A DNA stretch of 64,000 nucleotides. Source: Pseudomonadota bacterium. GTDB lineage: Bacteria > Desulfobacterota > Binatia > Binatales > Binataceae. Location: the NCBI GenBank assembly GCA_021324885.1, contig JAJPIF010000030.1, positions 1 through 64,000 of the forward strand, read 5' to 3'. A program made the translations under genes and the position numbers. This document shows positions 49,310 to 57,062 of this stretch, piece by piece. Each line of letters opens with the position of its first letter. Position 1 is the stretch's first letter. Below the pieces are notes generated by a model. It had not been told where the DNA came from. It did not search any database and was given only the letters and a program-made list of their open reading frames with translations.

Positions 49310-51835
49310 ATGACTGGCGTACTTGACGGACTCAAGGTGCTCGATCTGTCCTGGGGAATCGCCGGGCCGATGGCCACCATGATGCTTGCCGATCATGGCG
49401 CGAGGGTCACCCGGATCGAGCGGCCCGGCGGCGACCCGTTCGGCTCGCCGTCCGGATATCGGGTATGGAACCGGGGCAAGCGCAGCGCAATCCTCGATCT
49501 CAAGCGCGACACCGATCGCCAATGCCTGCTCGATCTCGCGCGCAGCGCGGATGTGTTGGTGGAAAGCTTCCGGCCGGGGGTGACGCGGCGGCTGGGAATC
49601 GATTACGCCGCGCTCCATCCGCTCAATCCTCGGCTTATCTACTGCTCGATTACCGGCTATGGCCGCGACAACCGCCACAGCACTCGCCCGGGCTACGACG
49701 CTTTGGTGGCTGCGCGCGCGGGTCTGCAATGGGAGCAGCGCGGGTGGCCCGGCACGCCGATGGACCACTTGCTGGGCCGGCTCGGGCCCAATCCCGAGCT
49801 CGAGCCGCCGCCCGGATGCGCGCAAGGCGCCCAGCGCGAGGGACCGCTGTTCATCTATTCGCCGTTCCCCAGCATCGCCGCATGCTACCTCGCCACGCTT
49901 GGAATCAGTTCGGCGCTGCGCGCGCGCGAAATTACCGGACGCGGTCAGTTGGTCGAAACGTCGCTGCTTCAGGGCGCGATGGCCTGCTGCGTCGCCGGCT
50001 GGGCGCGGGTCGAAAATCCCGACGCCGCCAGCTACCGCACCTGGGTGATGGATCGGCGCTCGCCCAAGGGGCTGATGCAATGCCGCGGCGGCCGCTGGGT
50101 CCATCAATGGCCGATCAATCCGTTCGCCGTGGTGGAAGCGGCCAAATCGGATCGTTTGGACGATCTTGCGGAAATTCCGCGCAACCGGGACCATCCGGCG
50201 CGCATCGGGATGGAACCCGAGGAGCTGTCGATCCTCTTCTACTACTATCCGTTGATGACCGAAGCGTTCAGCAAGTTCACCGCCGAGGACTGGGTGCGTT
50301 TCGGCGCGCGGCTCGATGTCGGACTGCAGCCGGTTCGCACGCCGGAAGAAGCCTTGCAGGATCCCGCGCTACTCGCCGACGGCTGCGTGGCTGAAGTCGA
50401 AGATCCGCAACTCGGGCGCATCCGCCACGTCGGCATCGTCTACCAGATGGATCGCAGCCCCGGCCAGATTAAAGGCCCGGCGCCGCGGCCCGGTCAGCAT
50501 ACGCAGGAAGTGCGGGCCGAAGCCGCTTCAGCGGCGCGCGGCAATAGCGCGGCAATTCATCATGGCGGGCGCGCGCTGAGCAGCGCGCTGGAGGGCGTGA
50601 CCGTGATCGATCTGGGGCTCGCGGTGGCGGGACCGTTCGGGCCCAGGATGCTCGCCGACATGGGCGCGTCCGTGATCAAAGTCAACGCGATGTACGACAG
50701 CTACTGGTGGTCCAACCACATGGCGATCGCCGTCAACCGCGGCAAGCGCAGCATCGCGATCGATTTGAAAGACCCGCGTGGACGCGCGATCGTGTACCGG
50801 ATGGTGGAGCGAGCCGACGTGGTCGCGCACAACATGCGTTACGGCGCGCCGGAACGAATCGGGATGGACTACGAGACCCTGCGCAAGATCAACCCGCGCA
50901 TCATCTATTGTCATACGCGCGGCTTCGATCGCGGCCCACGCCTGCGGCTGCCGGGCACCGATCAGAGCGGCGCGGCGCTGGCGGGGATCGAGTACGAAGA
51001 CGGCGGCTGCGCGGACGGGGGGACGCCGTTTTGGAGTCCGACTTCGCTGGGCGATACCGGCAACGGCTTTCTGGCCGCGATCGCGATTGTGCAGGCGCTG
51101 TACGATCGCGAGCGCACTGGCGAGGGTCAGAAGGTGGACGCGGCGATAATCAACGCGTCGCTGCTGACCACGTCGTATGCGTACGTCACCGCCGATGGCA
51201 AAGGGGCGCCGCGTCCTCGTCTGGATAGGATGCAGACGGGCTTGTCCGCCCTGTACCGCCTTTATGAAACCGCCGATGGATGGCTATGCGTTGCGGCGTA
51301 CGAGCAAAAACATTGGCCGCAACTGTGCGCGGCAATCGGCAAGAGCGAATTGTGCACGGATGTACGCTTTGGGACCGCCGCGGCGCGTGCGCAGCACGAT
51401 CGTGAACTGGCGGCGATCCTGGAGCCGATCTTCAAAACGCGGCCGGCGGCCCAATGGTTTGAGCTGCTCGATGGGCGCGGCGTGCCGTGCGAGATCTCCT
51501 CACCCACATTTTCCCAGCAACTGTTTGACGATCCCGACTTTGCGCGCAAGGGATGGACCGTTTCGTATCACCATCGGCACGTTGGCAAACTCGAGGAGAC
51601 CGGTTTGCTCTGCGATCTGTCGGAAACACCGGGAAAGATTCGCGGCCCCGCCGTGCTGTGCGGCGAAAACACGCGCGAGATCCTCGCCGAGCTCGGTTAT
51701 GCGGCGGCGGAAATCGACGATTTGTGCGCCAGCAAAGTCGTACTGGACGGACGCGACCCCAGCGCGGGAGTCGGGATCAAACGCCCGCCGCGCCAGCCCG
51801 CACCAACGGCCGGCAAGGAGGCACGAACTCGATGA
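49310..51835 (+). CDS. Double-domain CaiB/BaiF CoA-transferase with one Asp-lacking half
   Basis: An 841-residue fusion of two class III CoA-transferase units. Unit 1 (about 5-400) has LADHGARVTRIERPGGDPF, VLVESFRPGVTRRLGIDYAAL and T-G-R-G-Q-L-V-E-T, but S188 (PFPSIAACY) replaces the catalytic Asp; a change of the usual V-D-x to V-E-T is also seen. Unit 2 (about 425-841) has ADMGASVIKVNAMYDSYWW and T-G-E-G-Q-K-V-D-A with D582 (SLGDTGNG), the catalytic Asp. Only one half should be catalytic. A C-terminal tail is Pro/Arg-rich. The stop overlaps the next start (ATGA). Confidence 0.93.
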   Translation: MTGVLDGLKVLDLSWGIAGPMATMMLADHGARVTRIERPGGDPFGSPSGYRVWNRGKRSAILDLKRDTDRQCLLDLARSADVLVESFRPGVTRRLGIDYAALHPLNPRLIYCSITGYGRDNRHSTRPGYDALVAARAGLQWEQRGWPGTPMDHLLGRLGPNPELEPPPGCAQGAQREGPLFIYSPFPSIAACYLATLGISSALRAREITGRGQLVETSLLQGAMACCVAGWARVENPDAASYRTWVMDRRSPKGLMQCRGGRWVHQWPINPFAVVEAAKSDRLDDLAEIPRNRDHPARIGMEPEELSILFYYYPLMTEAFSKFTAEDWVRFGARLDVGLQPVRTPEEALQDPALLADGCVAEVEDPQLGRIRHVGIVYQMDRSPGQIKGPAPRPGQHTQEVRAEAASAARGNSAAIHHGGRALSSALEGVTVIDLGLAVAGPFGPRMLADMGASVIKVNAMYDSYWWSNHMAIAVNRGKRSIAIDLKDPRGRAIVYRMVERADVVAHNMRYGAPERIGMDYETLRKINPRIIYCHTRGFDRGPRLRLPGTDQSGAALAGIEYEDGGCADGGTPFWSPTSLGDTGNGFLAAIAIVQALYDRERTGEGQKVDAAIINASLLTTSYAYVTADGKGAPRPRLDRMQTGLSALYRLYETADGWLCVAAYEQKHWPQLCAAIGKSELCTDVRFGTAAARAQHDRELAAILEPIFKTRPAAQWFELLDGRGVPCEISSPTFSQQLFDDPDFARKGWTVSYHHRHVGKLEETGLLCDLSETPGKIRGPAVLCGENTREILAELGYAAAEIDDLCASKVVLDGRDPSAGVGIKRPPRQPAPTAGKEARTR

Positions 51836-52236
51836 AGCGCAGAGTTCCGCTGCCGGTGCGCGACGACCAGTTCTTCTGGGACGGCGTTGCACAGGGCGAA
51901 ATCCGGCTACAGCGATGCGCAGGCTGCGGCAAGCTGCGCCATCCGCCGGGCCCGATCTGCCCCTGGTGCCATAGCCTGGAAGTTCGGATCGAACGCGCAA
52001 GCGGACGGGGAACCGTGTACAGCTACGTCATCCCGCGCCATACCGCGATCGAGTCAGACGGCGATCCGGTCATCGTCGCACTGATCGAACTTGAAGAGGG
52101 GGCGCGGCTGGTTTCCAACTTATGCGGCGTCGCGCCCGATCGGGTTCGCAACGGGATGGCGGTGGAGGTGTTCTTCACCGAATTCGAGGACGGCGTCCGG
52201 CTGCACCAATTCCGTCCGATGGAGGGGTCGGCATGA
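51832..52236 (+). CDS. DUF35 OB-fold protein with N-terminal zinc ribbon
   Basis: A 134-residue protein. It has the DUF35 rubredoxin-like zinc ribbon C29-x2-C32-x10-C43-x2-C46 (RCAGCGKLRHPPGPICPWC) and then the OB-fold (GRGTVYSYVIPRHTAIESDG, VIVALIELEEGARLVSNL, VEVFFTEFEDGVRLHQFRP). In steroid and other acyl-CoA pathways such proteins bind acyl-CoA and partner with thiolase-fold aldolases (ChsH2/Ltp2 type). The next gene is exactly such a protein. Both ends overlap neighbours by four bases (ATGA), implying tight translational coupling. Confidence 0.92.
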   Translation: MKRRVPLPVRDDQFFWDGVAQGEIRLQRCAGCGKLRHPPGPICPWCHSLEVRIERASGRGTVYSYVIPRHTAIESDGDPVIVALIELEEGARLVSNLCGVAPDRVRNGMAVEVFFTEFEDGVRLHQFRPMEGSA

Positions 52237-53396
52237 GCACCGGCCTGGGGGATCGCACCGTCATCGCCGGAATCGGCCAGACCGAGTTTTCCAGAAATTC
52301 CGGACGCAGTGAATTGCAGCTCGCCGCCGAAGCCTCACTCGCCGCGCTCGACGATGCCGGTCTGAGCGTGTGCGACGTGGACGGGATGGTGACGTACACA
52401 CTGGACAGCACGGGCGAGTTTGAGCTGGTGCGCAGCCTGGGTATCAAAGAGCTGCGGTACTACTCGCGTGCGCCGTATGGGGGCGCGGCGACCTGCGCGG
52501 TGGTGCTGCACGCGGCGGCGGCAATCGCCTCCGGCGCGGCCAACGTGGTGCTGATCTACCGCGCCTTCAACGAGCGCTCGGGCCGCCGCTTCGGCCTGCC
52601 CCAGGCCCCCGCGGCGGTATCGTCCAACGGCAGCTACTGGTGGCGATGGTACATTCCGTTCGGCTTGGACACACCGGCCAAATGGGCTGCGCTGCACTTC
52701 CAGCGCTACATGCATGTGTACGGCGTGACCAACGAGGATTTCGGGCTTTACTCAGTGGCGTGCCGCAAGTATGCGGCCAACAATCCCAATGCGTACTTCT
52801 ACCAGCGTCCGATCACGCTGGAGGAGCATCAGAATTCACGATGGATCGTCGAGCCGGTGCTGCGCCTGCTCGACTGCTGCCAGGAAAGCGACGGCGGCGT
52901 GGCGATCGTGATCACCAGCCGCGAGCGCGGACGCGACTTGCGCCATAAGCCGGTAAGAATCGTGGCGGCGGCGCAAAGCGCATTGTGGGGCGGCGACATC
53001 GTTTCGGATTATTACCATGACGATATCTGCGGGATGGCGGAAATCGGCGACATCGCCGCCAAGCTCTGGACCCAATCAGGACTGCGACCCGGGGATATCC
53101 AGGCGGCAATGCTGTACGATCACTTCAGCCCCATCGTGTTCATGCATCTGGAGGAATTCGGCTTCTGCGGCCGCGGCGAGGCGCGCGACTTCATCAAAGA
53201 CGGCAACATCGAAATCGGCGGCGCTCTGCCGGTAAACACGCACGGCGGCCTGCTCGGCGAGGCCTACATCCACGGGCTCAACCACATCAACGAAGGGGTG
53301 CGTCAACTCCGCGGCGCCGCCATCAACCAGTTGCCCAACGTGGAACACGTCTTGGTGAGCGCCGGCATGAGCGGCCTCATCCTGGGCCAAGCCTGA
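52233..53396 (+). CDS. Thiolase-fold protein, probable DUF35-dependent retro-aldolase
   Basis: A 387-residue thiolase-superfamily protein. The thiolase nucleophile position (N-x-x-C-A-S/T-G) reads PYGGAATCAVV, with Gly where the Cys should be. The C-terminal half has YDHFSP (Y295), NTHGG (H337) and GEAYIHGLNHI (Y345), the wording of Ltp2-type proteins, where a tyrosine in this segment is, as I recall, catalytic. It follows a DUF35 gene with a four-base overlap. Together they look like a retro-aldolase cleaving a beta-hydroxyacyl-CoA, not a thiolase. The last visible gene in this operon. Confidence 0.85.
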   Translation: MSTGLGDRTVIAGIGQTEFSRNSGRSELQLAAEASLAALDDAGLSVCDVDGMVTYTLDSTGEFELVRSLGIKELRYYSRAPYGGAATCAVVLHAAAAIASGAANVVLIYRAFNERSGRRFGLPQAPAAVSSNGSYWWRWYIPFGLDTPAKWAALHFQRYMHVYGVTNEDFGLYSVACRKYAANNPNAYFYQRPITLEEHQNSRWIVEPVLRLLDCCQESDGGVAIVITSRERGRDLRHKPVRIVAAAQSALWGGDIVSDYYHDDICGMAEIGDIAAKLWTQSGLRPGDIQAAMLYDHFSPIVFMHLEEFGFCGRGEARDFIKDGNIEIGGALPVNTHGGLLGEAYIHGLNHINEGVRQLRGAAINQLPNVEHVLVSAGMSGLILGQA

Positions 53397-53408
53397 GCAG
53401 TCTGGCGT

Positions 53409-54668
53409 TCACTTGATACGCGTGCTGGGGGCGGCTTTTTCGGCGCGGGCCAGGCCGCGGGTGATTGCCCGGTGGCCGAAGCGTTCGGTTACCTGGTCCA
53501 GTGCTATGTTGAGGCGGGCGTGTTTGGCGGCGGCGATGCGCTCGGGCCCGAACAGGCCGAATTGGGCCGGTTCGCTTCGTTCCAGATTGTGGACCTGGAC
53601 TCCCGCCAGCCGGATCTTTTCGTCGCGTCCCACCCGGGCGAGCAGGCCTAGCGCGACGCGCGTGATTTCCGCGCCGTCATCGGTGGCGCCCCGCAGCGAC
53701 TGACTGCGCGTGATCAGCGGATAACGGCCGCCGCCCAGCGGCCGGGCCAGTTTCAGCTTGAGCGTGATCGTGCGCGCGCGAACCTGATCGGCGCGCAGCC
53801 GGCGCGCCAGCGCCTCGCCATGCGCAATCAGCGTGGTTCTCAGTTGGTCGGCGTCGAGCTTCAGATCGTGCTCGAAGGTGTTTTCCTCGCCATAGGACTT
53901 GCGCTGCCAATCGGCGACGACAGCTCGCGGATCGCGGCCGTTAGCCAGTTCGAACAAATGCGCGCCGAGCGAGCCGAAGCGGCCGGCCAACATCGCAGGA
54001 TCGCTGCGCGCCAGATCGCCGATACTCCTGATTCCCGCCTGGTTCAGGCGCGCGAGCGTGACCCGGCCCACGCCCCATAGCCGCTCCACCGGCAGCGGCT
54101 CAAGGAATTCGCGCACCAGGCCCGGACCGAGCACCAGCAGGCCGTCGGGCTTGGAGAGGTCGCTGAGGATTTTGGCCGCCATCTTGACCGGAGCGATTCC
54201 CACCGAAACCACCAGACCGGTACGGCGATGGACCTCGCGTTTGATTGCCCGTCCGGCCTCGAGCGGCGATCCAAACAGCCGTTGCGTTCCGGTCAAATCG
54301 AGAAACGCCTCATCGAGCGACAGCGGTTCGACGACGGGTGTAAAGCTTTCGAATGCGGACCGGATCTCCCGCGCGATCTCGGCGTAGCGCTCCATCCGGC
54401 CGGGAACGAAAATTCCGTGCGGGCAGAGCTTGTGGGCCTGCGCCGTGGGCATCGCGGCGCGCACGCCATACGCGCGCGCTTCATACGAAGCCGACGTGAC
54501 AACACCGCGGCGACTGCTGCCGCCGACAATCAGGGCCTTGCCCCGCAGGGCGGGGTTATCGAGTTGCTCGACCGCGGCGTAAAAGGCGTCCATGTCGGCA
54601 TGCGCGATCACGGCCGGCCACGGCGCATCGCCCCAATTCTGCTTCATGCTGGTGGATTCGCCGCGCAT
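53409..54668 (-). CDS. dinB: DNA polymerase IV (Y-family)
   Basis: Error-prone translesion polymerase. From ATG 54668 the product is 419 residues. Catalytic residues are in IAHADMDAFYAAVE and SLDEAFLDLTGTQ; the little finger and C-terminal region follow (LKLKLARPLGGGRYPLITRS, KIRLAGVQVHNL). ATG 54647 is an alternative start. It lies directly behind hemY on the same strand with 11 bases between, an unusual partner for heme genes; it may simply be read through. Confidence 0.93.
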   Translation of the reverse strand: MRGESTSMKQNWGDAPWPAVIAHADMDAFYAAVEQLDNPALRGKALIVGGSSRRGVVTSASYEARAYGVRAAMPTAQAHKLCPHGIFVPGRMERYAEIAREIRSAFESFTPVVEPLSLDEAFLDLTGTQRLFGSPLEAGRAIKREVHRRTGLVVSVGIAPVKMAAKILSDLSKPDGLLVLGPGLVREFLEPLPVERLWGVGRVTLARLNQAGIRSIGDLARSDPAMLAGRFGSLGAHLFELANGRDPRAVVADWQRKSYGEENTFEHDLKLDADQLRTTLIAHGEALARRLRADQVRARTITLKLKLARPLGGGRYPLITRSQSLRGATDDGAEITRVALGLLARVGRDEKIRLAGVQVHNLERSEPAQFGLFGPERIAAAKHARLNIALDQVTERFGHRAITRGLARAEKAAPSTRIK

Positions 54669-54679
54669 GGCGCACAGCG

Positions 54680-56110
54680 TCAGGCCGCGCTCTGACGCAG
54701 CGACCGATGGAGAAACGCCCACACTGTTTCGGCGGCCTTTTCGCCGCTGTGGACGCAGTCCGGCACGCCGACGCCCCGATATGCCGCGCCAGCCAGCGTC
54801 AGTCCGGGCAGGGCCGCGCTGCGTTGCTCGATATCACTAACGCGGTCCAGATGGCCGAGCCCGTATTGCGGCATCGAATCGGGCCAGCGCGCCACGCGCG
54901 TCAGGATCGGATCGGCACTGACGTCGAGCAGCGCGGCGATTTCCTCGCGCGCGGTCGCGGCCATCTGATCATCGCCCAGCGCCATCATCTCCTTTTGCAG
55001 CACGCCGCCCATGAATACGCGCATCAGGACGCAACCCTCGGGCGCGCGGCCGGCGAATTTCAGGCTGGAGAATGAGCCGGCGATTATTTTTCGTCCTTCC
55101 ATCGCCGGCACAACAAAGCCGAAGCATCGCGGAGGATGCGCAAAATCCGAGTGTTTGTAGGCGAGGTTAACCACGGCGGCGGAGGAATAGACGATCCGCT
55201 GCAGACGTTCGGCCAATTCCCGATCCACCGACTCCATTAACGCCGCGGCATCGCTCGCGCGCGCCGCGCAGATAATCGCGTCAGCTTCAAGCGCACTGCC
55301 GTCGCGCAGTCCCACCCGCCATCTCGCCTGAGGCGCGGGCAGCGTCAGAGACTCCGCGCCGCAGTTGAGCCGCACGGCCTTGCCCACTGCGCGGGCCAAC
55401 GCGTCGACCAGCGTCTGCATCCCGTCCCTGAAGCTCAAAAACAGACTCCAGCGCGCGCCGCTCGCACTGCGCGCCGCGATTTTCTTCTGGACTGCCTTGA
55501 GACCGCGGATGACACTGCCGTAATGGCATTCCAGTTCGGCGAAGCGCGGCAGGGTTGCCTCGATGCTGAGAGCGGCCGGATCTCCCGTATAAATTCCCGC
55601 CGCCAGCGGCTGCGCGAGCCGATCGAGCACCTCGCGCCCCATCCTGCGGGTGACGAACGCGGCGATGCTTTCATCGGAGTTGGCGACGCGACGCGGAAGC
55701 ATCGGTTCAAGCACGAGCCGCAGCTTCCCGCGCAGGCTCAGGATTGGGCTTTTGAGAATTGGCATCAGATCGACCGGCGCAAGCAGATTGAAACCGGCGG
55801 GAACGTCGATCAGCTTTCCGCGACACACCACCATCGTGCGGCGCGCCTCGCCGGTGGGAACCAGTTGATCTTCCAGTCCCAGGCGGCGCGCGAGGTCGAG
55901 CGCCCACGGTTTTTCGGAAATAAAGGAATCGGCGCCGCATTCGATTACAAACCCGTTTTCGTGCATGGTTTGTATCGGTCCACCCAACCGGCCCGAGCGT
56001 TCCAGCAATGTTACCTGGAGCGGCTCGCCCTGAGCGCGCGCCAACTCCGTCAGCCGATGCGCTCCGGCCAGTCCCGCGATTCCCCCGCCTATGACGACGA
56101 CGTGTTTCAC
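54680..56110 (-). CDS. hemY: Protoporphyrinogen/coproporphyrinogen oxidase (HemY-type)
   Basis: FAD-dependent oxidase of late heme synthesis. The N-terminus is VKHVVVIGGGIAGLAGAHRL (FAD motif), followed by LLERSGRLGGPIQT and the C-terminal LAGAAYRGVGVPDCVHSGEKAA. GTG 56110 is chosen as start because an earlier ATG (56176) would overlap hemH by 47 bases. It sits 19 bases behind hemH. HemY-type enzymes may act on protoporphyrinogen or coproporphyrinogen; the sequence alone does not decide the pathway. Its stop is followed by dinB. Confidence 0.92.
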   Translation of the reverse strand: MKHVVVIGGGIAGLAGAHRLTELARAQGEPLQVTLLERSGRLGGPIQTMHENGFVIECGADSFISEKPWALDLARRLGLEDQLVPTGEARRTMVVCRGKLIDVPAGFNLLAPVDLMPILKSPILSLRGKLRLVLEPMLPRRVANSDESIAAFVTRRMGREVLDRLAQPLAAGIYTGDPAALSIEATLPRFAELECHYGSVIRGLKAVQKKIAARSASGARWSLFLSFRDGMQTLVDALARAVGKAVRLNCGAESLTLPAPQARWRVGLRDGSALEADAIICAARASDAAALMESVDRELAERLQRIVYSSAAVVNLAYKHSDFAHPPRCFGFVVPAMEGRKIIAGSFSSLKFAGRAPEGCVLMRVFMGGVLQKEMMALGDDQMAATAREEIAALLDVSADPILTRVARWPDSMPQYGLGHLDRVSDIEQRSAALPGLTLAGAAYRGVGVPDCVHSGEKAAETVWAFLHRSLRQSAA

Positions 56111-56129
56111 CTGCGGTCTGACCGGCGAT

Positions 56130-57062
56130 TCAATCTTCCCTATATTTGATACTATCGCAACTGGCCAGTTCGGCAATCATTGCAATGAACAGCGGATGGT
56201 CACCGACGGTGGGAGCGCGCCGCATCATAACGTTACTGATGCGCGCGATCGACGCAGCCTCGATATCCAGATCGTACAGCACTTCGACATGATCGCAGAT
56301 AAATCCGATCGGCATTACGATCGCGATCTGTCCGCGCAGATTGGGCAACACCTGCGCGATGTCGGGCTCGAGCCAGACCTCGCGCGGGTTGCCGCTGCGG
56401 CTTTGATAAGCGATCGTCCATCGATCGAATCCAACTTCCCGCGCGACCGCGCCGCAAGTTTCGGCAATTTGCGCTGAGTATCCACTGGTCTGATCCATCG
56501 CGGCCGGGATGCTGTGAGCGGTAAAAATCAGGTGCGCTGAAGCCCGCTGCGCGCCATCAAGGCTCTCGAGCACGGAGTTAATCCGCGCGGCGGCGGCGCC
56601 CACAAACAGCGGATGAGTATGCCACGGCTGCGGATAAAACACCGTCAGAGCATGGTCGCCCAGCTCCGCCAATGCTTCGCTCACGGTTTGCTGGTAGCGC
56701 TGCCAACTGGCCTCGCTGCGATGAGGCGCCAGCGGAAAGCAGAAGATGCGCCGTGCTCCGCCGCGCGCGACCTCGGGCATCACGTCCTTGACGTACGGCG
56801 CCCAGTTGCGCATCCCGGCGTAAACCGGGATCGGCGAGCCCTGGCGCGCGAGCAGTTCGCGCAGCGCCTGCGCCTGGCGGAAAGTCAGTTCGTTGTACGG
56901 AGAACGGCCGCCCATCGCTTCGTAATGATGGGCCACCTCGTCGAGCCGCGCGGGTGGAATCGGTCGGCCACGCGCGACGTTTTGCAGGAATGGCCGGATC
57001 TCATCAGGCCGCGTCGGGCCGCCAAATCCAACCATCAGGACGGCGTCGCATCGCGGCTTCAT
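56130..57062 (-). CDS. hemH: Ferrochelatase
   Basis: Inserts iron into the porphyrin or coproporphyrin. The 310-residue protein matches the length of the B. subtilis enzyme and has H183 (FTAHSIP) and E260 (FICDHVEVLYDLDIEA), at positions of the catalytic His/Glu. GFGGPTRPDEIRPFL and AYQSRSGNPREVWLEPDI are other family landmarks. Its ATG overlaps the hemDE stop by four bases (ATGA), so it is coupled to it. hemY follows 19 bases downstream. Confidence 0.95.
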   Translation of the reverse strand: MKPRCDAVLMVGFGGPTRPDEIRPFLQNVARGRPIPPARLDEVAHHYEAMGGRSPYNELTFRQAQALRELLARQGSPIPVYAGMRNWAPYVKDVMPEVARGGARRIFCFPLAPHRSEASWQRYQQTVSEALAELGDHALTVFYPQPWHTHPLFVGAAAARINSVLESLDGAQRASAHLIFTAHSIPAAMDQTSGYSAQIAETCGAVAREVGFDRWTIAYQSRSGNPREVWLEPDIAQVLPNLRGQIAIVMPIGFICDHVEVLYDLDIEAASIARISNVMMRRAPTVGDHPLFIAMIAELASCDSIKYRED

